A DNA stretch of 64,000 nucleotides from Sulfurimonas sp. (GTDB taxonomy: Bacteria; Campylobacterota; Campylobacteria; Campylobacterales; Sulfurimonadaceae). Below the pieces are notes generated by a model. It did no database searches, had not been told where the DNA came from, and worked only from the letters and a program-made list of their open reading frames with translations. Within the stretch, counting starts at the first letter, position 1, and the number at the start of each line of letters is the position of its first letter. Position numbers and translations under genes: made by a program. Positions 45,859 to 55,848 of this stretch are shown here, piece by piece. Where the stretch lies: contig NZ_JADGFC010000002.1 in assembly GCF_016744025.1 (NCBI RefSeq), positions 26,468-90,467 on the forward strand, given 5' to 3'.

Positions 45859-46068
45859 TTACTTCACATCAACAATATGTTTTGCATTATCAGTGCTAAA
45901 CATCTTGATTGATTTTTCATCTTTTACATCGTAATAGTTAGTTGCACTTGTATTTTGAACATTAAGACCCCAAACTGTAAGACCAGCTAGGATTAAAAGT
46001 AATAATACTGTTGCAATTAACATACCAGTTATACCATCAAGAGCAAATACGCTTCTGTTTTCATTCAT
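45859..46068 (-). CDS. DUF4006 membrane protein
   Basis: A 69-residue protein with one helix (GITGMLIATVLLLLILAGLTVWGL) flanked by short polar ends. It matches DUF4006, a Campylobacterota family found directly after ccoP. It probably assists or belongs to the cbb3 oxidase; no activity is known. Confidence 0.85.
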   Translation of the reverse strand: MNENRSVFALDGITGMLIATVLLLLILAGLTVWGLNVQNTSATNYYDVKDEKSIKMFSTDNAKHIVDVK

Positions 46069-46078
46069 ACCTGACTCC

Positions 46079-47002
46079 TTAGTTGCTTAAGCTAGTGATG
46101 TATGCACCAACAGCTTCTTTTTGCTTAGCATTAAGTCTATCAAATGCCGGCATTTTACCGATTGCGCCTTTTTTACCATGGTTAAGAATATTAGTAACAA
46201 GTGCTGGACTAAATGTTGCAACACTAGGTGCTACATACTCCATACCTTTACCATCTTCACCGTGACAAGCTGCACAAGTTCCAACAAATACGTCAGCACC
46301 AGTTCCAGTCATACCATTTGCAACATAAGCAGATACTACATCTATTTCAGCATCAGTAATAAGTGATCCAGTGTTAGTATTGAAAAGTCCATTACGATCA
46401 GGCATTGGCATTTCAGAACCTAGTAAATGATTGTTTGAACCATTTTCTATAGCAAACTTAACAGTTTTAGCTTCGATTCTTTGGTTAAGATTTGCAGCTT
46501 TTCCATCAATACCATCAGCTTTAAGACCGTGACAAATTTTACATTCTGCAATAAATACTGACTCACCCATTTCAACTAGTCTGTCACCAGTAATTGAGGC
46601 ATACTGTGCTTCAAACTTAGCATTATGTACTGCAACATCTTCATTGTACTCACCGATTTGTGAATATGAATTTACTGGATAACCAGCTATAAAATACCAC
46701 ATTCCCCAAACCATAGTAAGCAAGAACATAATTGCCCAGCCTTTTGGAACCTCATTTAAATACTCACCAACACCATCCCACTGCTCATCAGCAAGTTGAC
46801 CATCTGCAGTATCTGTTTGCATTTGACGAACATACTTAATAACAACAAATACTGTAATTACAACAAGTGAAATTGCAGCTGCTACTGTAAGCATGTTTAC
46901 AATGTCACCATTTAGACCACCCTCAGACATACCTACAGACATGTAAGTAAATCCAAGCATTGCTACTGTAATGACAATTCCCCAAAGATAAATCTTATTC
47001 AT
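46079..47002 (-). CDS. ccoP: cbb3-type cytochrome c oxidase, subunit III
   Basis: A 307-residue di-haem cytochrome with membrane helices near residues 5-20, 33-58 and 91-110. CKICHG and CAACHGEDG bind the two haems in the periplasmic domain, and MPMPDRNG and MPAFDRLN supply methionine ligands. It accepts electrons from soluble cytochrome c and passes them to CcoO. Confidence 0.95.
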   Translation of the reverse strand: MNKIYLWGIVITVAMLGFTYMSVGMSEGGLNGDIVNMLTVAAAISLVVITVFVVIKYVRQMQTDTADGQLADEQWDGVGEYLNEVPKGWAIMFLLTMVWGMWYFIAGYPVNSYSQIGEYNEDVAVHNAKFEAQYASITGDRLVEMGESVFIAECKICHGLKADGIDGKAANLNQRIEAKTVKFAIENGSNNHLLGSEMPMPDRNGLFNTNTGSLITDAEIDVVSAYVANGMTGTGADVFVGTCAACHGEDGKGMEYVAPSVATFSPALVTNILNHGKKGAIGKMPAFDRLNAKQKEAVGAYITSLSN

Positions 47003-47011
47003 ATATCTCTC

Positions 47012-47215
47012 CTATTTCTCTTTATCATCAGACATAGGTGATACCGGGGCATCTCCTATATCATCTTTAAGTGCTATATTGCCATAATCTTCATAGTCAT
47101 GACCATCCGCATCTTTCCTTTTTGTGTATAAGTGATATATATACGTATAAAGAAATACAACTAAAATGACTGTAAGTGCAAAATAACCATAAGCTTGTAA
47201 TTCAGCAATATCCAC
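47012..47215 (-). CDS. ccoQ: cbb3-type cytochrome c oxidase, subunit IV
   Basis: 67 residues: one helix (YGYFALTVILVVFLYTYIYHLY) and an acidic tail. Placement between ccoO and ccoP identifies it as CcoQ, which stabilises the complex. Start is GTG after AGGG. Confidence 0.9.
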   Translation of the reverse strand: MDIAELQAYGYFALTVILVVFLYTYIYHLYTKRKDADGHDYEDYGNIALKDDIGDAPVSPMSDDKEK

Positions 47216-47227
47216 TACAACCCTTTA

Positions 47228-47920
47228 CTATTTAAGACTGTTTAAATATGCAATTAAAGCAACTATTTCAGGAATTTTCCCATTAGCTACTGCATCTTTA
47301 ACATCTTGATCTTTCATGTCTTCTACAATTACTTTTGCTTCAGCTAAAGCTAGAACATTTGCATCTGCAAGACTTGAACCCATTTTAACAACCATAGTTG
47401 ATCCATCTCTCATCGGAACTGGCTTGTTATAAGGAACTGAAAAGAATTGTGCAACTGTTAATTGCTCTGCAAATGCAGTATCAATGTCAGCAGCATTAGT
47501 AAACATCCAACGGTAAGCAGGCATAATTGAACCTGGAACAACACCTGATGGATCTTTCATATGATTTTCGTGCCAGTCAGTAGTACGGTAGTTACCTACA
47601 CGCATTAAGTCTGGACCAGTTCTTTTAGAACCCCATAGGAATGGACGATCATATGCATACTCACCACTTAATGAGTAGTGACCATAACGATCAGTTTCCG
47701 ATTTAAACGGACGAACTAGTTGTGAATGACAAGCATTACAACTATTTTTAATATAAACGTGACGACCCGCTAACTCTAAAGTAGAGTATGGAGCTGTACC
47801 GATTACAGGACGAGAAGATTGAGCAAAGTTTGGAAGTATCGTAACTAAACCAGCAAAAGCAACTGTTAAGAACACACCTACCGCAAAAAAGAACGGATGT
47901 TTTTCTAACCAATGAAACAT
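47228..47920 (-). CDS. ccoO: cbb3-type cytochrome c oxidase, subunit II (mono-haem)
   Basis: A 230-residue cytochrome with an N-terminal anchor (FFFAVGVFLTVAFAGLVTILP), haem site NSCNACHSQLVRP and the blocks SGEYAYDRPFLWGSKRTGPDLMRVG and GSIMPAYRW, with the methionine ligand. It links CcoP with the catalytic subunit. Confidence 0.96.
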   Translation of the reverse strand: MFHWLEKHPFFFAVGVFLTVAFAGLVTILPNFAQSSRPVIGTAPYSTLELAGRHVYIKNSCNACHSQLVRPFKSETDRYGHYSLSGEYAYDRPFLWGSKRTGPDLMRVGNYRTTDWHENHMKDPSGVVPGSIMPAYRWMFTNAADIDTAFAEQLTVAQFFSVPYNKPVPMRDGSTMVVKMGSSLADANVLALAEAKVIVEDMKDQDVKDAVANGKIPEIVALIAYLNSLK

Positions 47921-47935
47921 ATTAAATCCTTTCTA

Positions 47936-49429
47936 TTAAGCGCCCATAGGCGATGCTGATTGTAGCTCAGACTCTTCAACAGGGCGAGCAGACATAGTTT
48001 TATAAATGTTATATGAGAACATTAAAAAACCTACTAAGTATAATAAACCACCAACACCACGAATAGTGTAGTAAGGGTGTAAAATTGTAACTGTATCAAT
48101 GAAAGAGTAAGCTAAGTTACCAAATTCATCGTGAGCACGCCACATCATACCTTGAGTAATACCAGCGATCCACATAGATGTAAAGTATAAAACGATACCT
48201 AATGTTTGGATCCAAAATTGTGTAGCCATTAAAGACTTAGAATATATCTCACGTTTGAAAACACGAGGAGCCATATGGAAAAGTGCAGCCATAATCATAA
48301 AGCCAACCCAACCAAGTGTACCATCATGTACGTGACCAACAATCCAGTCAGTAAAGTGTGCTATTGCATTAACAGATTTAATTGCTTGAATAGGACCTTC
48401 TAATGTTGAGAACATATAAAATGTTGAAGCAAGAATCATAAACTTAATCAATGGAGAAGCTGCAACTTGTTGCCACTCGCCCTTCATTGTAAGAAGCATA
48501 TTAATCGCTGAACCCCATGAAGGAAGAATCAGAATTACGGAGAATATTGAACCCATAGTCTGTACCCAGTCTGGAACAGTTGAATATAATAAGTGGTGAC
48601 CACCAGCCCATAAATATACGAACATTAATCCCCAGAAAGAAAGTAATGATAACTTATATGAATAGATTGCTTGACCTGACTCTTTTGGTAGAAAATAATA
48701 AATCATAGCAACAATAGGAACAGTAAAACCAAATGCAACTGCATTGTGACCATACCACCATTGAACCATTGCATCATTTGTACCAGCATACATAGAAACT
48801 GAATGATACCATGCACCAATTCCACTCTCACCAGCAGCACTTTCTCCTAAAATTGTAGGAATCTCCATGTTGTTGAAAAGGTAAAGCATAGCTATACCTA
48901 AGAAAGTAGCAATATAGTACCAGATTGAAATGTATAATGATTTCTCACGGCGAATACCGATAAGACCAAATATACTAATACCAAATAAAACCCAAACAAC
49001 AACGATAGCGATATCAATTGGCCATTCAAATTCAGCATATTCTTTTGAAGTAGTAATACCTAAAAATAGTGAAACAACAACTGCTGCAACACCTACTAAA
49101 TATAACCAAAAATGCAACTTACCAATAAACATCAAAAAGCCTGACTCTGCCATTGACACTTTTAGTACACGTTGACCAACATAATACCAAGTAGAAAAAA
49201 TACCACTTAGTGTAAAACCAAATATTACTGCATCTGTGTGCAGTGGACGAAGACGACTAAAGTTTGTGTATTCAGCTAGACCTTCTCCTAGAACTAAGTT
49301 TAGTTCTGGATATGCCATTTGAAATGCTAAAACTACACCGATGAGCATACCAACAATTCCTAAAATAATTGTAGTAAGCATGAACATCTTTGTAACTGTA
49401 TAGTCGTACTCTAATGGACGATTCTCCAT
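47936..49429 (-). CDS. ccoN: cbb3-type cytochrome c oxidase, catalytic subunit I
   Basis: A 497-residue haem-copper oxidase with about 12 helices. Metal histidines occur in RLRPLHTDAVIFGF, WWYGHNAVAFGF, GGHHLLYS and HFTDWIVGHVHDGTLGW. It reduces O2 to water with high affinity and pumps protons, suited to low-oxygen habitats. First gene of ccoNOQP; AAGGAGG lies before the ATG. The 250-nt gap upstream holds the carA terminator and an AT-rich stretch with no clear FNR box. Confidence 0.97.
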   Translation of the reverse strand: MENRPLEYDYTVTKMFMLTTIILGIVGMLIGVVLAFQMAYPELNLVLGEGLAEYTNFSRLRPLHTDAVIFGFTLSGIFSTWYYVGQRVLKVSMAESGFLMFIGKLHFWLYLVGVAAVVVSLFLGITTSKEYAEFEWPIDIAIVVVWVLFGISIFGLIGIRREKSLYISIWYYIATFLGIAMLYLFNNMEIPTILGESAAGESGIGAWYHSVSMYAGTNDAMVQWWYGHNAVAFGFTVPIVAMIYYFLPKESGQAIYSYKLSLLSFWGLMFVYLWAGGHHLLYSTVPDWVQTMGSIFSVILILPSWGSAINMLLTMKGEWQQVAASPLIKFMILASTFYMFSTLEGPIQAIKSVNAIAHFTDWIVGHVHDGTLGWVGFMIMAALFHMAPRVFKREIYSKSLMATQFWIQTLGIVLYFTSMWIAGITQGMMWRAHDEFGNLAYSFIDTVTILHPYYTIRGVGGLLYLVGFLMFSYNIYKTMSARPVEESELQSASPMGA

Positions 49430-49656
49430 ATATAGCCTCCTTAAAGATTCAAAGCAATTAAGTCTAATTAAATAGTGTTATATAATTAGACCAATTAACT
49501 CTGTTACTATATCCATTGAAAAGTTTAAAGAATCTTAAAAAGTGACTAATTCATGACAAATTTAACTATTTATTAGTTTTTTGTTTAATTTAGTAATTTT
49601 ATTTGTTTTAAAGAAAGATGTTTGTTCTAATTAGGTTGTAATGTAATCTATTTATC

Positions 49657-49676
49657 AAAATGCCAAGAGGCATTTT
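49657..49676 (-). terminator. Hairpin terminator after carA
   Basis: AAAATGCC and GGCATTTT pair perfectly around a 4-nt loop, beginning 4 nt after the carA stop. The four T at the end of the stem on the minus strand make a short intrinsic terminator; the structure is symmetric enough to work from both sides. Confidence 0.6.
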
Positions 49677-49680
49677 AATA

Positions 49681-50826
49681 TTATCTTTTTATAAGAGATA
49701 AAAATTCTGAGAATATATATCTACTCTCTTTAGGTCCAGGACTTGCTTCTGGATGATGTTGTACAGAAAATATTGGTGAATCATTATACTTTAAACCTTC
49801 AATAGTATCATCGAAAAGATTAGTATGAGTAACACTAGCTATTTCTACGATATTGTCAGGTACATTATAGTTATGATTTTGTGCTGTAATCTCTACAAAT
49901 CCTGTTTTAATATTCTTAACAGGATGATTTCCACCATGGTGACCGAACTTAAGCTTAAATGTGTCATATCCATGAGATATAGAAAGTAATTGGTGACCTA
50001 AACAAATTCCAAACATAGGCACTTTAACAGCTATTAGTTTTTTGATTTGTTCTTGTTCTTTTTTTAGAACAAGTGGATCACCAGGACCATTTGATAAAAA
50101 TACACCATCAATAGATTTTGAATTATATTTTTCTATAAGCTCATCTGCGCAAAAATCATTTGGAATAACTTCTACACCAATGCCTGCACTAACTATTTCA
50201 TTTAAAATATTACGTTTAACACCAAAATCAATTACTGCAATATTTGCTTCTGGAGTTGGTGCTTTTTCATACTCAAATTTAGTTTCTGAGTAAGTTGAAG
50301 TTTCATGCTTATAAGCTTTTTTTGTACTTACTTCTTCGATATAGTTAACGTCTTCTATGCGAGGAGCATTTTCTAATATCTTTTTGAGTTCATCTTTATC
50401 ACTAATAGTAGTAGATGCTACCATCATCATAGCACCCTCAGTTCTAATCATCTTAGTTAAAAATCTTGTATCTATATCGCAGATACCCATAATATTGTGC
50501 TTAATTAAAAAAGCATCTAAAGAAGTCTCTGCTCTAAAGTTTGAATATCTAGACTGATACTTTCTAACAATCATACCCTTAGCATGAGCTTTTGAACTCT
50601 CCATATCTTGATCATTAACACCAACATTACCAATTTCTGGCATCGTAAATGTAACAAACTGACCCGCATAAGATGGATCAGACATAATCTCTTGATATCC
50701 ACTCATAGATGTATTAAAAACTATTTCACCAACAACTGTATCATCAGCACCAAAGCTATTTGCTTGTAAAAAAGTTCCATTTTCAAGATAGACATATACT
50801 TTTTTTGACACTTCACTCATTTGCAT
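49681..50826 (-). CDS. carA: Carbamoyl-phosphate synthase, small (glutaminase) subunit
   Basis: A 381-residue CarA. GEIVFNTSMSGYQEIMSDPSYAGQ is the N-terminal signature; FLSNGPGDP, MFGICLGHQLLS (catalytic cysteine) and VQHHPEASPGP (histidine and glutamate) form the glutaminase. It supplies ammonia for carbamoyl phosphate used for arginine and pyrimidines. Two ATG codons are possible (50826 and 50820); GGAG of the upstream gene's last codons is closer to ideal for the second. Adjacent to DUF507, with which it is coupled. Confidence 0.96.
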   Translation of the reverse strand: MQMSEVSKKVYVYLENGTFLQANSFGADDTVVGEIVFNTSMSGYQEIMSDPSYAGQFVTFTMPEIGNVGVNDQDMESSKAHAKGMIVRKYQSRYSNFRAETSLDAFLIKHNIMGICDIDTRFLTKMIRTEGAMMMVASTTISDKDELKKILENAPRIEDVNYIEEVSTKKAYKHETSTYSETKFEYEKAPTPEANIAVIDFGVKRNILNEIVSAGIGVEVIPNDFCADELIEKYNSKSIDGVFLSNGPGDPLVLKKEQEQIKKLIAVKVPMFGICLGHQLLSISHGYDTFKLKFGHHGGNHPVKNIKTGFVEITAQNHNYNVPDNIVEIASVTHTNLFDDTIEGLKYNDSPIFSVQHHPEASPGPKESRYIFSEFLSLIKR

Positions 50827-51378
50827 TTACTCCATACCTCTTTTAATTAACTCTTCTCTATATATTTTTTCATATAAAATATCAAACTCATCTGTTCCAG
50901 GAATATATCTCTTTTTATATGATCTTATTTTTTCCATTACAGCATCATCCATTTGAGATGCATCTGCTATAAAAGATGTGATCGCACCATATATAATATT
51001 TTTAATACGATTTTCTGTAACTTCAAAATGAATTAAATCTTCTTCATAAAGTTCGTCTAAAATTTTATGAGCAAGATCCGAATATCTCTCTTCATAGTTT
51101 AGTATGATTCCAAACTCGGGAGCAAGTTTTTTCTTAATCATAAAGAAAAGTTGTCTTTCATCTATTAGTTGAAATTCTATCTCTTCTTCGTTATCATCAC
51201 AAATTTCACCAGCTTTTTCTTCAAGTGCCATCTCTTGATTTACATTTTGTGTAAGTATTTTCTCAGCCTCATGAGCAACAGCTTCAAGGCCTTTTGTCAT
51301 AGTAACAACACCACTCTTGTTTAAATCAATTGCGACTTTGTTAGATATATGGGGTATAGCTTTTAGTGATATTTTCAT
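50827..51378 (-). CDS. DUF507 family protein
   Basis: A 183-residue protein, acidic and helical: VAIDLNKSGVVTMTKGLEAVAHEAEKIL and FGIILNYEERYSDLAHKILDELYEEDLIHFE match DUF507, of unknown role. The stop codon TAA touches the carA ATG. No enzyme motifs are seen. Confidence 0.82.
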   Translation of the reverse strand: MKISLKAIPHISNKVAIDLNKSGVVTMTKGLEAVAHEAEKILTQNVNQEMALEEKAGEICDDNEEEIEFQLIDERQLFFMIKKKLAPEFGIILNYEERYSDLAHKILDELYEEDLIHFEVTENRIKNIIYGAITSFIADASQMDDAVMEKIRSYKKRYIPGTDEFDILYEKIYREELIKRGME

Positions 51379-51452
51379 AGATAGGCCCTACTTGTTTAAA
51401 ATAATTTATGAATTTTACAATAATTATGATTAGAGTTTGATTATGCTTTTTC

Positions 51453-51962
51453 TTATTTAGCTAAAAGTAACGTAAGCTCAGATGCTTTTTTTGCATCCAT
51501 TTTTGTAAGTATTTTTCCAACTGTTTTTGGTTTTAGTGATTGTAATATCGAAGATGCCTCTTTAGCTTCCATATCTGATAGTATATTTGCTGCCGAAGCT
51601 GCCTTCATTTTAGCAAATGTTTGAGCAATTTTATCCATCTTTATATTTTTTGCTTGTTTTAAAATTTCTTCATTTCTTTTTAGCATTTTTTTGATTGAAT
51701 CTTCTTTTGTAGTTATCTCAGTTAATTTTCTATCTACTATTTCTTCTTTTTGACTTAGTCTAGTCTCTTTCTTTTTTAGTAGTTCTTCTGTTGCTATTTT
51801 AAGAGAACTGAGGGCTTGTTTTTGTTCGTCTATTCTTTCTAGCTCAACTAAAAGTTCACTCTTTCTTTCTTTAAATATTTCCGTACAATCAAATAGTCTA
51901 TCGCTTGTCTGTAATGCGACCAAAGACGAGAAAGTAAAAATAAACAATACTAATAATCTCAT
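51453..51962 (-). CDS. MotE-like flagellar protein (MgtE_N domain)
   Basis: 169 residues: signal peptide (MRLLVLFIFTFSSLVAL), long coiled coil (about residues 28-105, rich in E/K), then a helical MgtE_N-like domain (FAKMKAASAANILSDMEAKEASSILQSLKPKTVGKILTKMD). This is the architecture of MotE, a periplasmic chaperone for the flagellar stator ring protein MotC. It overlaps the FliJ-like gene by 4 nt (ATGA), which supports a flagellar role. Confidence 0.8.
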   Translation of the reverse strand: MRLLVLFIFTFSSLVALQTSDRLFDCTEIFKERKSELLVELERIDEQKQALSSLKIATEELLKKKETRLSQKEEIVDRKLTEITTKEDSIKKMLKRNEEILKQAKNIKMDKIAQTFAKMKAASAANILSDMEAKEASSILQSLKPKTVGKILTKMDAKKASELTLLLAK

Positions 51963-52381
51963 TTCTTTTCCTTGTGAGAATATGTCATTAAAGCAACTTC
52001 ATCTAAGTCTTTTGCTTCTTTTAACTTCATCTTTTTAATTTCTTTTTGTACTTCTTGAAGTTCTAAATATTTAAATTTTTCGTGTTCCATCATATCTAGT
52101 TTTAGTTTTTCTTTTGCTTGATTAAGTTGATTTTGAGCAAATCCAAACCATTCTTTGTTGTGTTCTATCATACCACGACCAGATGAGAGAAGAGATCTGT
52201 TGGCTATAAAATCTTTCATACTACCATTTTGTGGAGATGAGATTTCATTGATTGATTGGTATGATTTTTCTAGCGCCGTAGAAGCGTTATTTAGGTCTGC
52301 ATTTGCCTTTTGAACAACTCGTTCACTCTTTTCCATAGTAGTCTTTTTTAATTTCACTAATGGGCTAAAACGAGTCTTCAT
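51959..52381 (-). CDS. FliJ-like flagellar export protein
   Basis: 140 residues, almost all coiled coil. TRFSPLVKLKKTTMEKSERVVQKANADL begins like FliJ, the stalk of the flagellar export ATPase and escort of rod and hook chaperones. Sequence conservation in FliJ is low, so the call rests on coiled-coil pattern and on the MotE-like partner. AAGGA in the leader supports the start. Confidence 0.72.
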   Translation of the reverse strand: MKTRFSPLVKLKKTTMEKSERVVQKANADLNNASTALEKSYQSINEISSPQNGSMKDFIANRSLLSSGRGMIEHNKEWFGFAQNQLNQAKEKLKLDMMEHEKFKYLELQEVQKEIKKMKLKEAKDLDEVALMTYSHKEKK

Positions 52382-52397
52382 TCATAATCCTTCAATG

Positions 52398-52416
52398 AAA
52401 ATCCCGAAAGGATTTT
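52398..52416. terminator. Hairpin terminator between purA and fliJ-like gene
   Basis: AAAATCC and GGATTTT form a perfect 7-bp stem with a CGAAA loop (plus-strand sense), with T-rich ends on both strands. It lies 60 nt after purA and just before the fliJ-like gene. A further small stem (TGGAA/TTCCA at 52451-52464) lies nearer purA. Confidence 0.5.
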
Positions 52417-52475
52417 TGTACTTCAGTAGCCCGGCGGCTAGCGTAGGTTATGGAATTACTTCCAGAACCGTACAA

Positions 52476-53723
52476 TTATAATATTATTGTATCGTCTCTC
52501 TCAGGAGAAGTAGAAATAATACTTACTTTTGTATTAGAAATTTTTTCTATCTCTTTTACAAAGTCTTGGGCATCTTTAGGAAGAGCTTCAAAAGTTCTAG
52601 CTCCTACTGAATTATCCCAACCTTTAAAAGTTTTATAGATTGGTTTTACTGCATCTAAGTCTGCTGGCATGTAGTCTATTTCTTTACCTTCATACTCATA
52701 AGCCACACAAAGTTTTACTTCATCAAAGCCATCTAAAACATCAAGTTTCATTAGAGCAAGTTCATCACAACCATTTAAGCGAGCAGCATGACGTGTAGCT
52801 ACTGCATCAAACCAACCACAACGACGAGCACGACCTGTTGTTGTTCCAAACTCACGACCTTGAACTCCTAGTCTTTTACTATCTTCACCAAAGTCTTCAG
52901 ATGGGAAAGGTCCATTACCAACACGAGTACAATAAGCTTTAACTATTCCTATAACTTTACCGATATCTTTAGGATTAATTCCAAGACCTGTACAAGCACC
53001 AGCTGAAACTGTCGCAGATGAAGTAACATATGGATAAGTTCCATGGTCAATATCTAATAGAGTTCCTTGGGCACCTTCTAATAAGATTCTTTTATTCTCA
53101 TCTAATGCTTTCCAAACTAGTTGCGTTGTATCTGTTATAAATGGAGCTAATTTAGCTTTATAACCTTCTAATTCAGCAAGAAGTTCAGATGCTGTAGGAG
53201 TTGCTATTTCATAAATATCAAATATTTGTCTATTTTGTTCAAAATACTCGATGATTGAAGCAGTAAGTTTTACAGGGTTTAAAAGTTCACCAACACGAAA
53301 ACCAGTACGATTAATTTTATCTGCATATGCAGGTCCAATTCCCTTACCAGTTGTACCAATAGCTTTATCACCTTTTAGTCTCTCTTTTGCTTGATCAACT
53401 TGAGCGTGATAAGGTAAGTTTAGGTGTGCTTTATCTGAGACAAAAAGACGACCTTCTAAACCTTCAAACTGCACCATTTCTTTTATAATTGATTCTGGAG
53501 ATAAAACAACACCATTACCAACTACATTTATTGCTTTAGGGTTTAACACACCAGAAGGCACTAAGTGAAGTGCAAATTTAACACCGTCAACCCAGATAGT
53601 ATGACCTGCATTATGTCCACCTTGGCTTCTACAAACCATATCATATTCGCATGCTAGTCTATCAACTATTTTGCCTTTTCCTTCGTCGCCCCACTGAATA
53701 CCTACAATTAAATCTGCTTTCAT
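52476..53723 (-). CDS. purA: Adenylosuccinate synthetase
   Basis: A 415-residue Pur[18 protein letters not shown] binds [13 protein letters not shown] is the IMP/GTP region, [34 protein letters not shown] and [14 protein letters not shown] are the following signatures. It joins IMP and aspartate on the way to AMP. Located after hisZ, as in related genomes. Confidence 0.97.
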   Translation of the reverse strand: MKADLIVGIQWGDEGKGKIVDRLACEYDMVCRSQGGHNAGHTIWVDGVKFALHLVPSGVLNPKAINVVGNGVVLSPESIIKEMVQFEGLEGRLFVSDKAHLNLPYHAQVDQAKERLKGDKAIGTTGKGIGPAYADKINRTGFRVGELLNPVKLTASIIEYFEQNRQIFDIYEIATPTASELLAELEGYKAKLAPFITDTTQLVWKALDENKRILLEGAQGTLLDIDHGTYPYVTSSATVSAGACTGLGINPKDIGKVIGIVKAYCTRVGNGPFPSEDFGEDSKRLGVQGREFGTTTGRARRCGWFDAVATRHAARLNGCDELALMKLDVLDGFDEVKLCVAYEYEGKEIDYMPADLDAVKPIYKTFKGWDNSVGARTFEALPKDAQDFVKEIEKISNTKVSIISTSPERDDTIIL

Positions 53724-53745
53724 TATTTCCTCTTTTCTCTCAATA

Positions 53746-54594
53746 TTATTTAGTTAATGTTTCACAAAGTGTATCTGTATAAATCGCAAATCCAACCGAA
53801 GTTAGGTCTTTGTTTTTATATCTTCCACCTCTTGCATACACTTCATTCTTTTCTATTACTCTAAAAAATAGCTCATCATAATAAAGCATTTTTGTATAGT
53901 ACATAGGGGCTAAAACTGTCTTTTGAAATTTAGTTTCTAAACAAAGTTCTTTCATTTTAAGTAACTCTTCTTTAATCGAAGCTGGAACCATTTCTAAAAG
54001 TTCATCTATCTGCTCAACATGTTGAAGATAAATAAGCTTTTCAAACCATTCAACTTTAAGATTTAAAAACTTATCTATGTTTAGATGTCTAAAGTCATCT
54101 AGTGTTAATTCTTCAAATATTTCCACTAATAGTTTAGGGATTCTAATGTTTGATATTTGAATCAATGGTTTTACTTCTAGCTTATTTAAAATATCTACTG
54201 CAATATTCATAACAGATGAAAGTTTTTTCTCACCCATAAGCTCAACACCTATTTGGTTTTGCTCTGTTGTAGGGTAAGTAAAAACAGGTTGAATGTAAAA
54301 CCATTTTGTTTGCTGTGTGTTTCTACCAAGTCTTTTCTCAATTATACGAACTACATCAATAGTAGAATCTGCACGTAGAGAGATAGAATTGTTCTTTTCA
54401 TCATTTATTTTAATAAGCTTTTTTTCATCTGCGATACTTAAATGCTGATGGTAAGAAAACACAGGAGTAACTATCTCCTCAAAACCGTCAGCATCTAGTA
54501 TAGTGCTAGCAACATTTTCTATCTCTCTCTTAGCCTTGGCGCTTTTACCAAAGTAAAGCTTAGAACCATTTGGAATCTCGTGTTCAAGTATCAT
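53746..54594 (-). CDS. hisZ: ATP phosphoribosyltransferase regulatory subunit
   Basis: 282 residues of a HisRS-like catalytic core without an anticodon domain: [39 protein letters not shown] and [15 protein letters not shown]. This size fits HisZ, which pairs with the short HisG for the first step of histidine synthesis. A 16-codon frame that repeats its start region precedes it directly (54595-54645). Confidence 0.88.
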   Translation of the reverse strand: MILEHEIPNGSKLYFGKSAKAKREIENVASTILDADGFEEIVTPVFSYHQHLSIADEKKLIKINDEKNNSISLRADSTIDVVRIIEKRLGRNTQQTKWFYIQPVFTYPTTEQNQIGVELMGEKKLSSVMNIAVDILNKLEVKPLIQISNIRIPKLLVEIFEELTLDDFRHLNIDKFLNLKVEWFEKLIYLQHVEQIDELLEMVPASIKEELLKMKELCLETKFQKTVLAPMYYTKMLYYDELFFRVIEKNEVYARGGRYKNKDLTSVGFAIYTDTLCETLTK

Positions 54595-54645
54595 TTACAT
54601 ACCGACCTTTATAGACTTTTTTGAAAGCGTTTGTTCAAGTATCAT
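54595..54645 (-). CDS. 16-codon upstream frame that repeats the start of hisZ
   Basis: Just after the aminotransferase stop, TAAATGATACTTGAACA opens a frame MILEQTLSKKSIKVGM that ends in TAA, and the hisZ ATG follows with no gap. The same 17 bases (TAAATGATACTTGAACA) recur at the hisZ start, 51 nt away. It may be a leader peptide or a decayed local duplication. Expression is unproven. Confidence 0.4.
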   Translation of the reverse strand: MILEQTLSKKSIKVGM

Positions 54646-55773
54646 TTATATCTCTTTTTTTTCTAATGCTGTTTTGAAATAAACTTCATTATATACTTTT
54701 GAAGCAATTCCGGTATATTCTAATCTTCCCATACGATGAAGTACAAGTTCAATCGCATTTACAACCCAAATAGACTCGTATGTATTAATAAGACCCATTT
54801 GATTTATACGAAAAATTTTACCTTTTAAATGGTCTTGACCACCAGCTACATTTATACCATATTCTTCTTTTAAAGCCGAACGTATCTTTGAAGCTTCATC
54901 ATCATCAATAGTTGTCATACTCTTTGCAGGAACAGATGGATAGACATGTAAACCTATTGCCTCAAGTGCTGCTATTGTAGCTTTTGCACGTCTAGCAGTC
55001 TCACAGTATAAGACACCAATACCACCCTGTTTTTCAATAGTCTTTAAGACTTCTAAAAGACCTATAATCAGAGTAGTGGCTGCTGTATAAGCAGTTGTAT
55101 TTTTCTTCTGTTGCTTGATTTCAGATGCGAGGTTTAGGTAGTAACCTTTTCCAGCTCCAATTTTAGTAATTGCAGCATTACTAAGTCCTAAGATAGAAAG
55201 ACCCGGAGGAAGCATAAGTGCTTTTTGACTACCTGCGATTAAACAGTCAATATTTGTAACATCTATTCTTTCAACACCAACAGCAGTAATACCATCAGCA
55301 ATAATCATAATATTAGGATTTATCTCTTTTACAGCTTTTGCTAACTCTTCTACAGGATGACGTAATCCACCTGCAGATTCACTAATTTGAACTGCGATAG
55401 CATCTATATTACTGTTTGCTTTTACAGCTTCAACAATAGATTTTACGCTTACAGGAGTGTCCCATTCATTTTTTATTTCTACATTTGCTAAACCGTTAGC
55501 TAATGCGATTTTGCCAAATCTCTCTCCAAACTTTCCAGAGTTTACACTTAATAGTGTGTTGTGACAAAGGTTTATAACTGCTGCTTCCATAGCACCCGTT
55601 CCACTAGATGCAAGCATAATAACTTCATCAGTATTAAAAAGGTTAAAAAGATATTTTCTTGTTTTTTCAAAAATTGCTTCAAACTCTGGAGTACGATGAT
55701 GCATAGTCTCATCACTCATTGCATTACGAACATTTTGAGGGACTGGAGTTGGTCCAGGTGTGAAAAGTAACAT
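54646..55773 (-). CDS. Class V aminotransferase (serine/alanine--glyoxylate type)
   Basis: A 375-residue PLP enzyme. LLFTPGPTPVPQNVRNAM and HHRTPEFEAIF begin the family, ASSGTGAMEAAV binds PLP phosphate, ADGITAVGVERID holds the aspartate and GSQKALMLPPGL the PLP lysine. Relatives use serine or alanine with glyoxylate, or act as the odd small-hydrogenase-like subunit. It might take part in serine or glycine metabolism. Adjoins hisZ and purA. Confidence 0.85.
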   Translation of the reverse strand: MLLFTPGPTPVPQNVRNAMSDETMHHRTPEFEAIFEKTRKYLFNLFNTDEVIMLASSGTGAMEAAVINLCHNTLLSVNSGKFGERFGKIALANGLANVEIKNEWDTPVSVKSIVEAVKANSNIDAIAVQISESAGGLRHPVEELAKAVKEINPNIMIIADGITAVGVERIDVTNIDCLIAGSQKALMLPPGLSILGLSNAAITKIGAGKGYYLNLASEIKQQKKNTTAYTAATTLIIGLLEVLKTIEKQGGIGVLYCETARRAKATIAALEAIGLHVYPSVPAKSMTTIDDDEASKIRSALKEEYGINVAGGQDHLKGKIFRINQMGLINTYESIWVVNAIELVLHRMGRLEYTGIASKVYNEVYFKTALEKKEI

Positions 55774-55848
55774 GTAAAAATTCCTAGGAGGTAATATTTA
55801 TAATTTAAAACCTTGTATTATATCGAAATAACTTAAATTTTTGATTAT

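Noticed and set aside
49430-49656. FNR box upstream of ccoN
   Set aside because: No TTGAT-N4-ATCAA-like sequence could be found; the region is simply AT-rich.
54595-54645. Histidine attenuator peptide before hisZ
   Set aside because: The small frame contains no histidine codons, so classical his attenuation does not apply.
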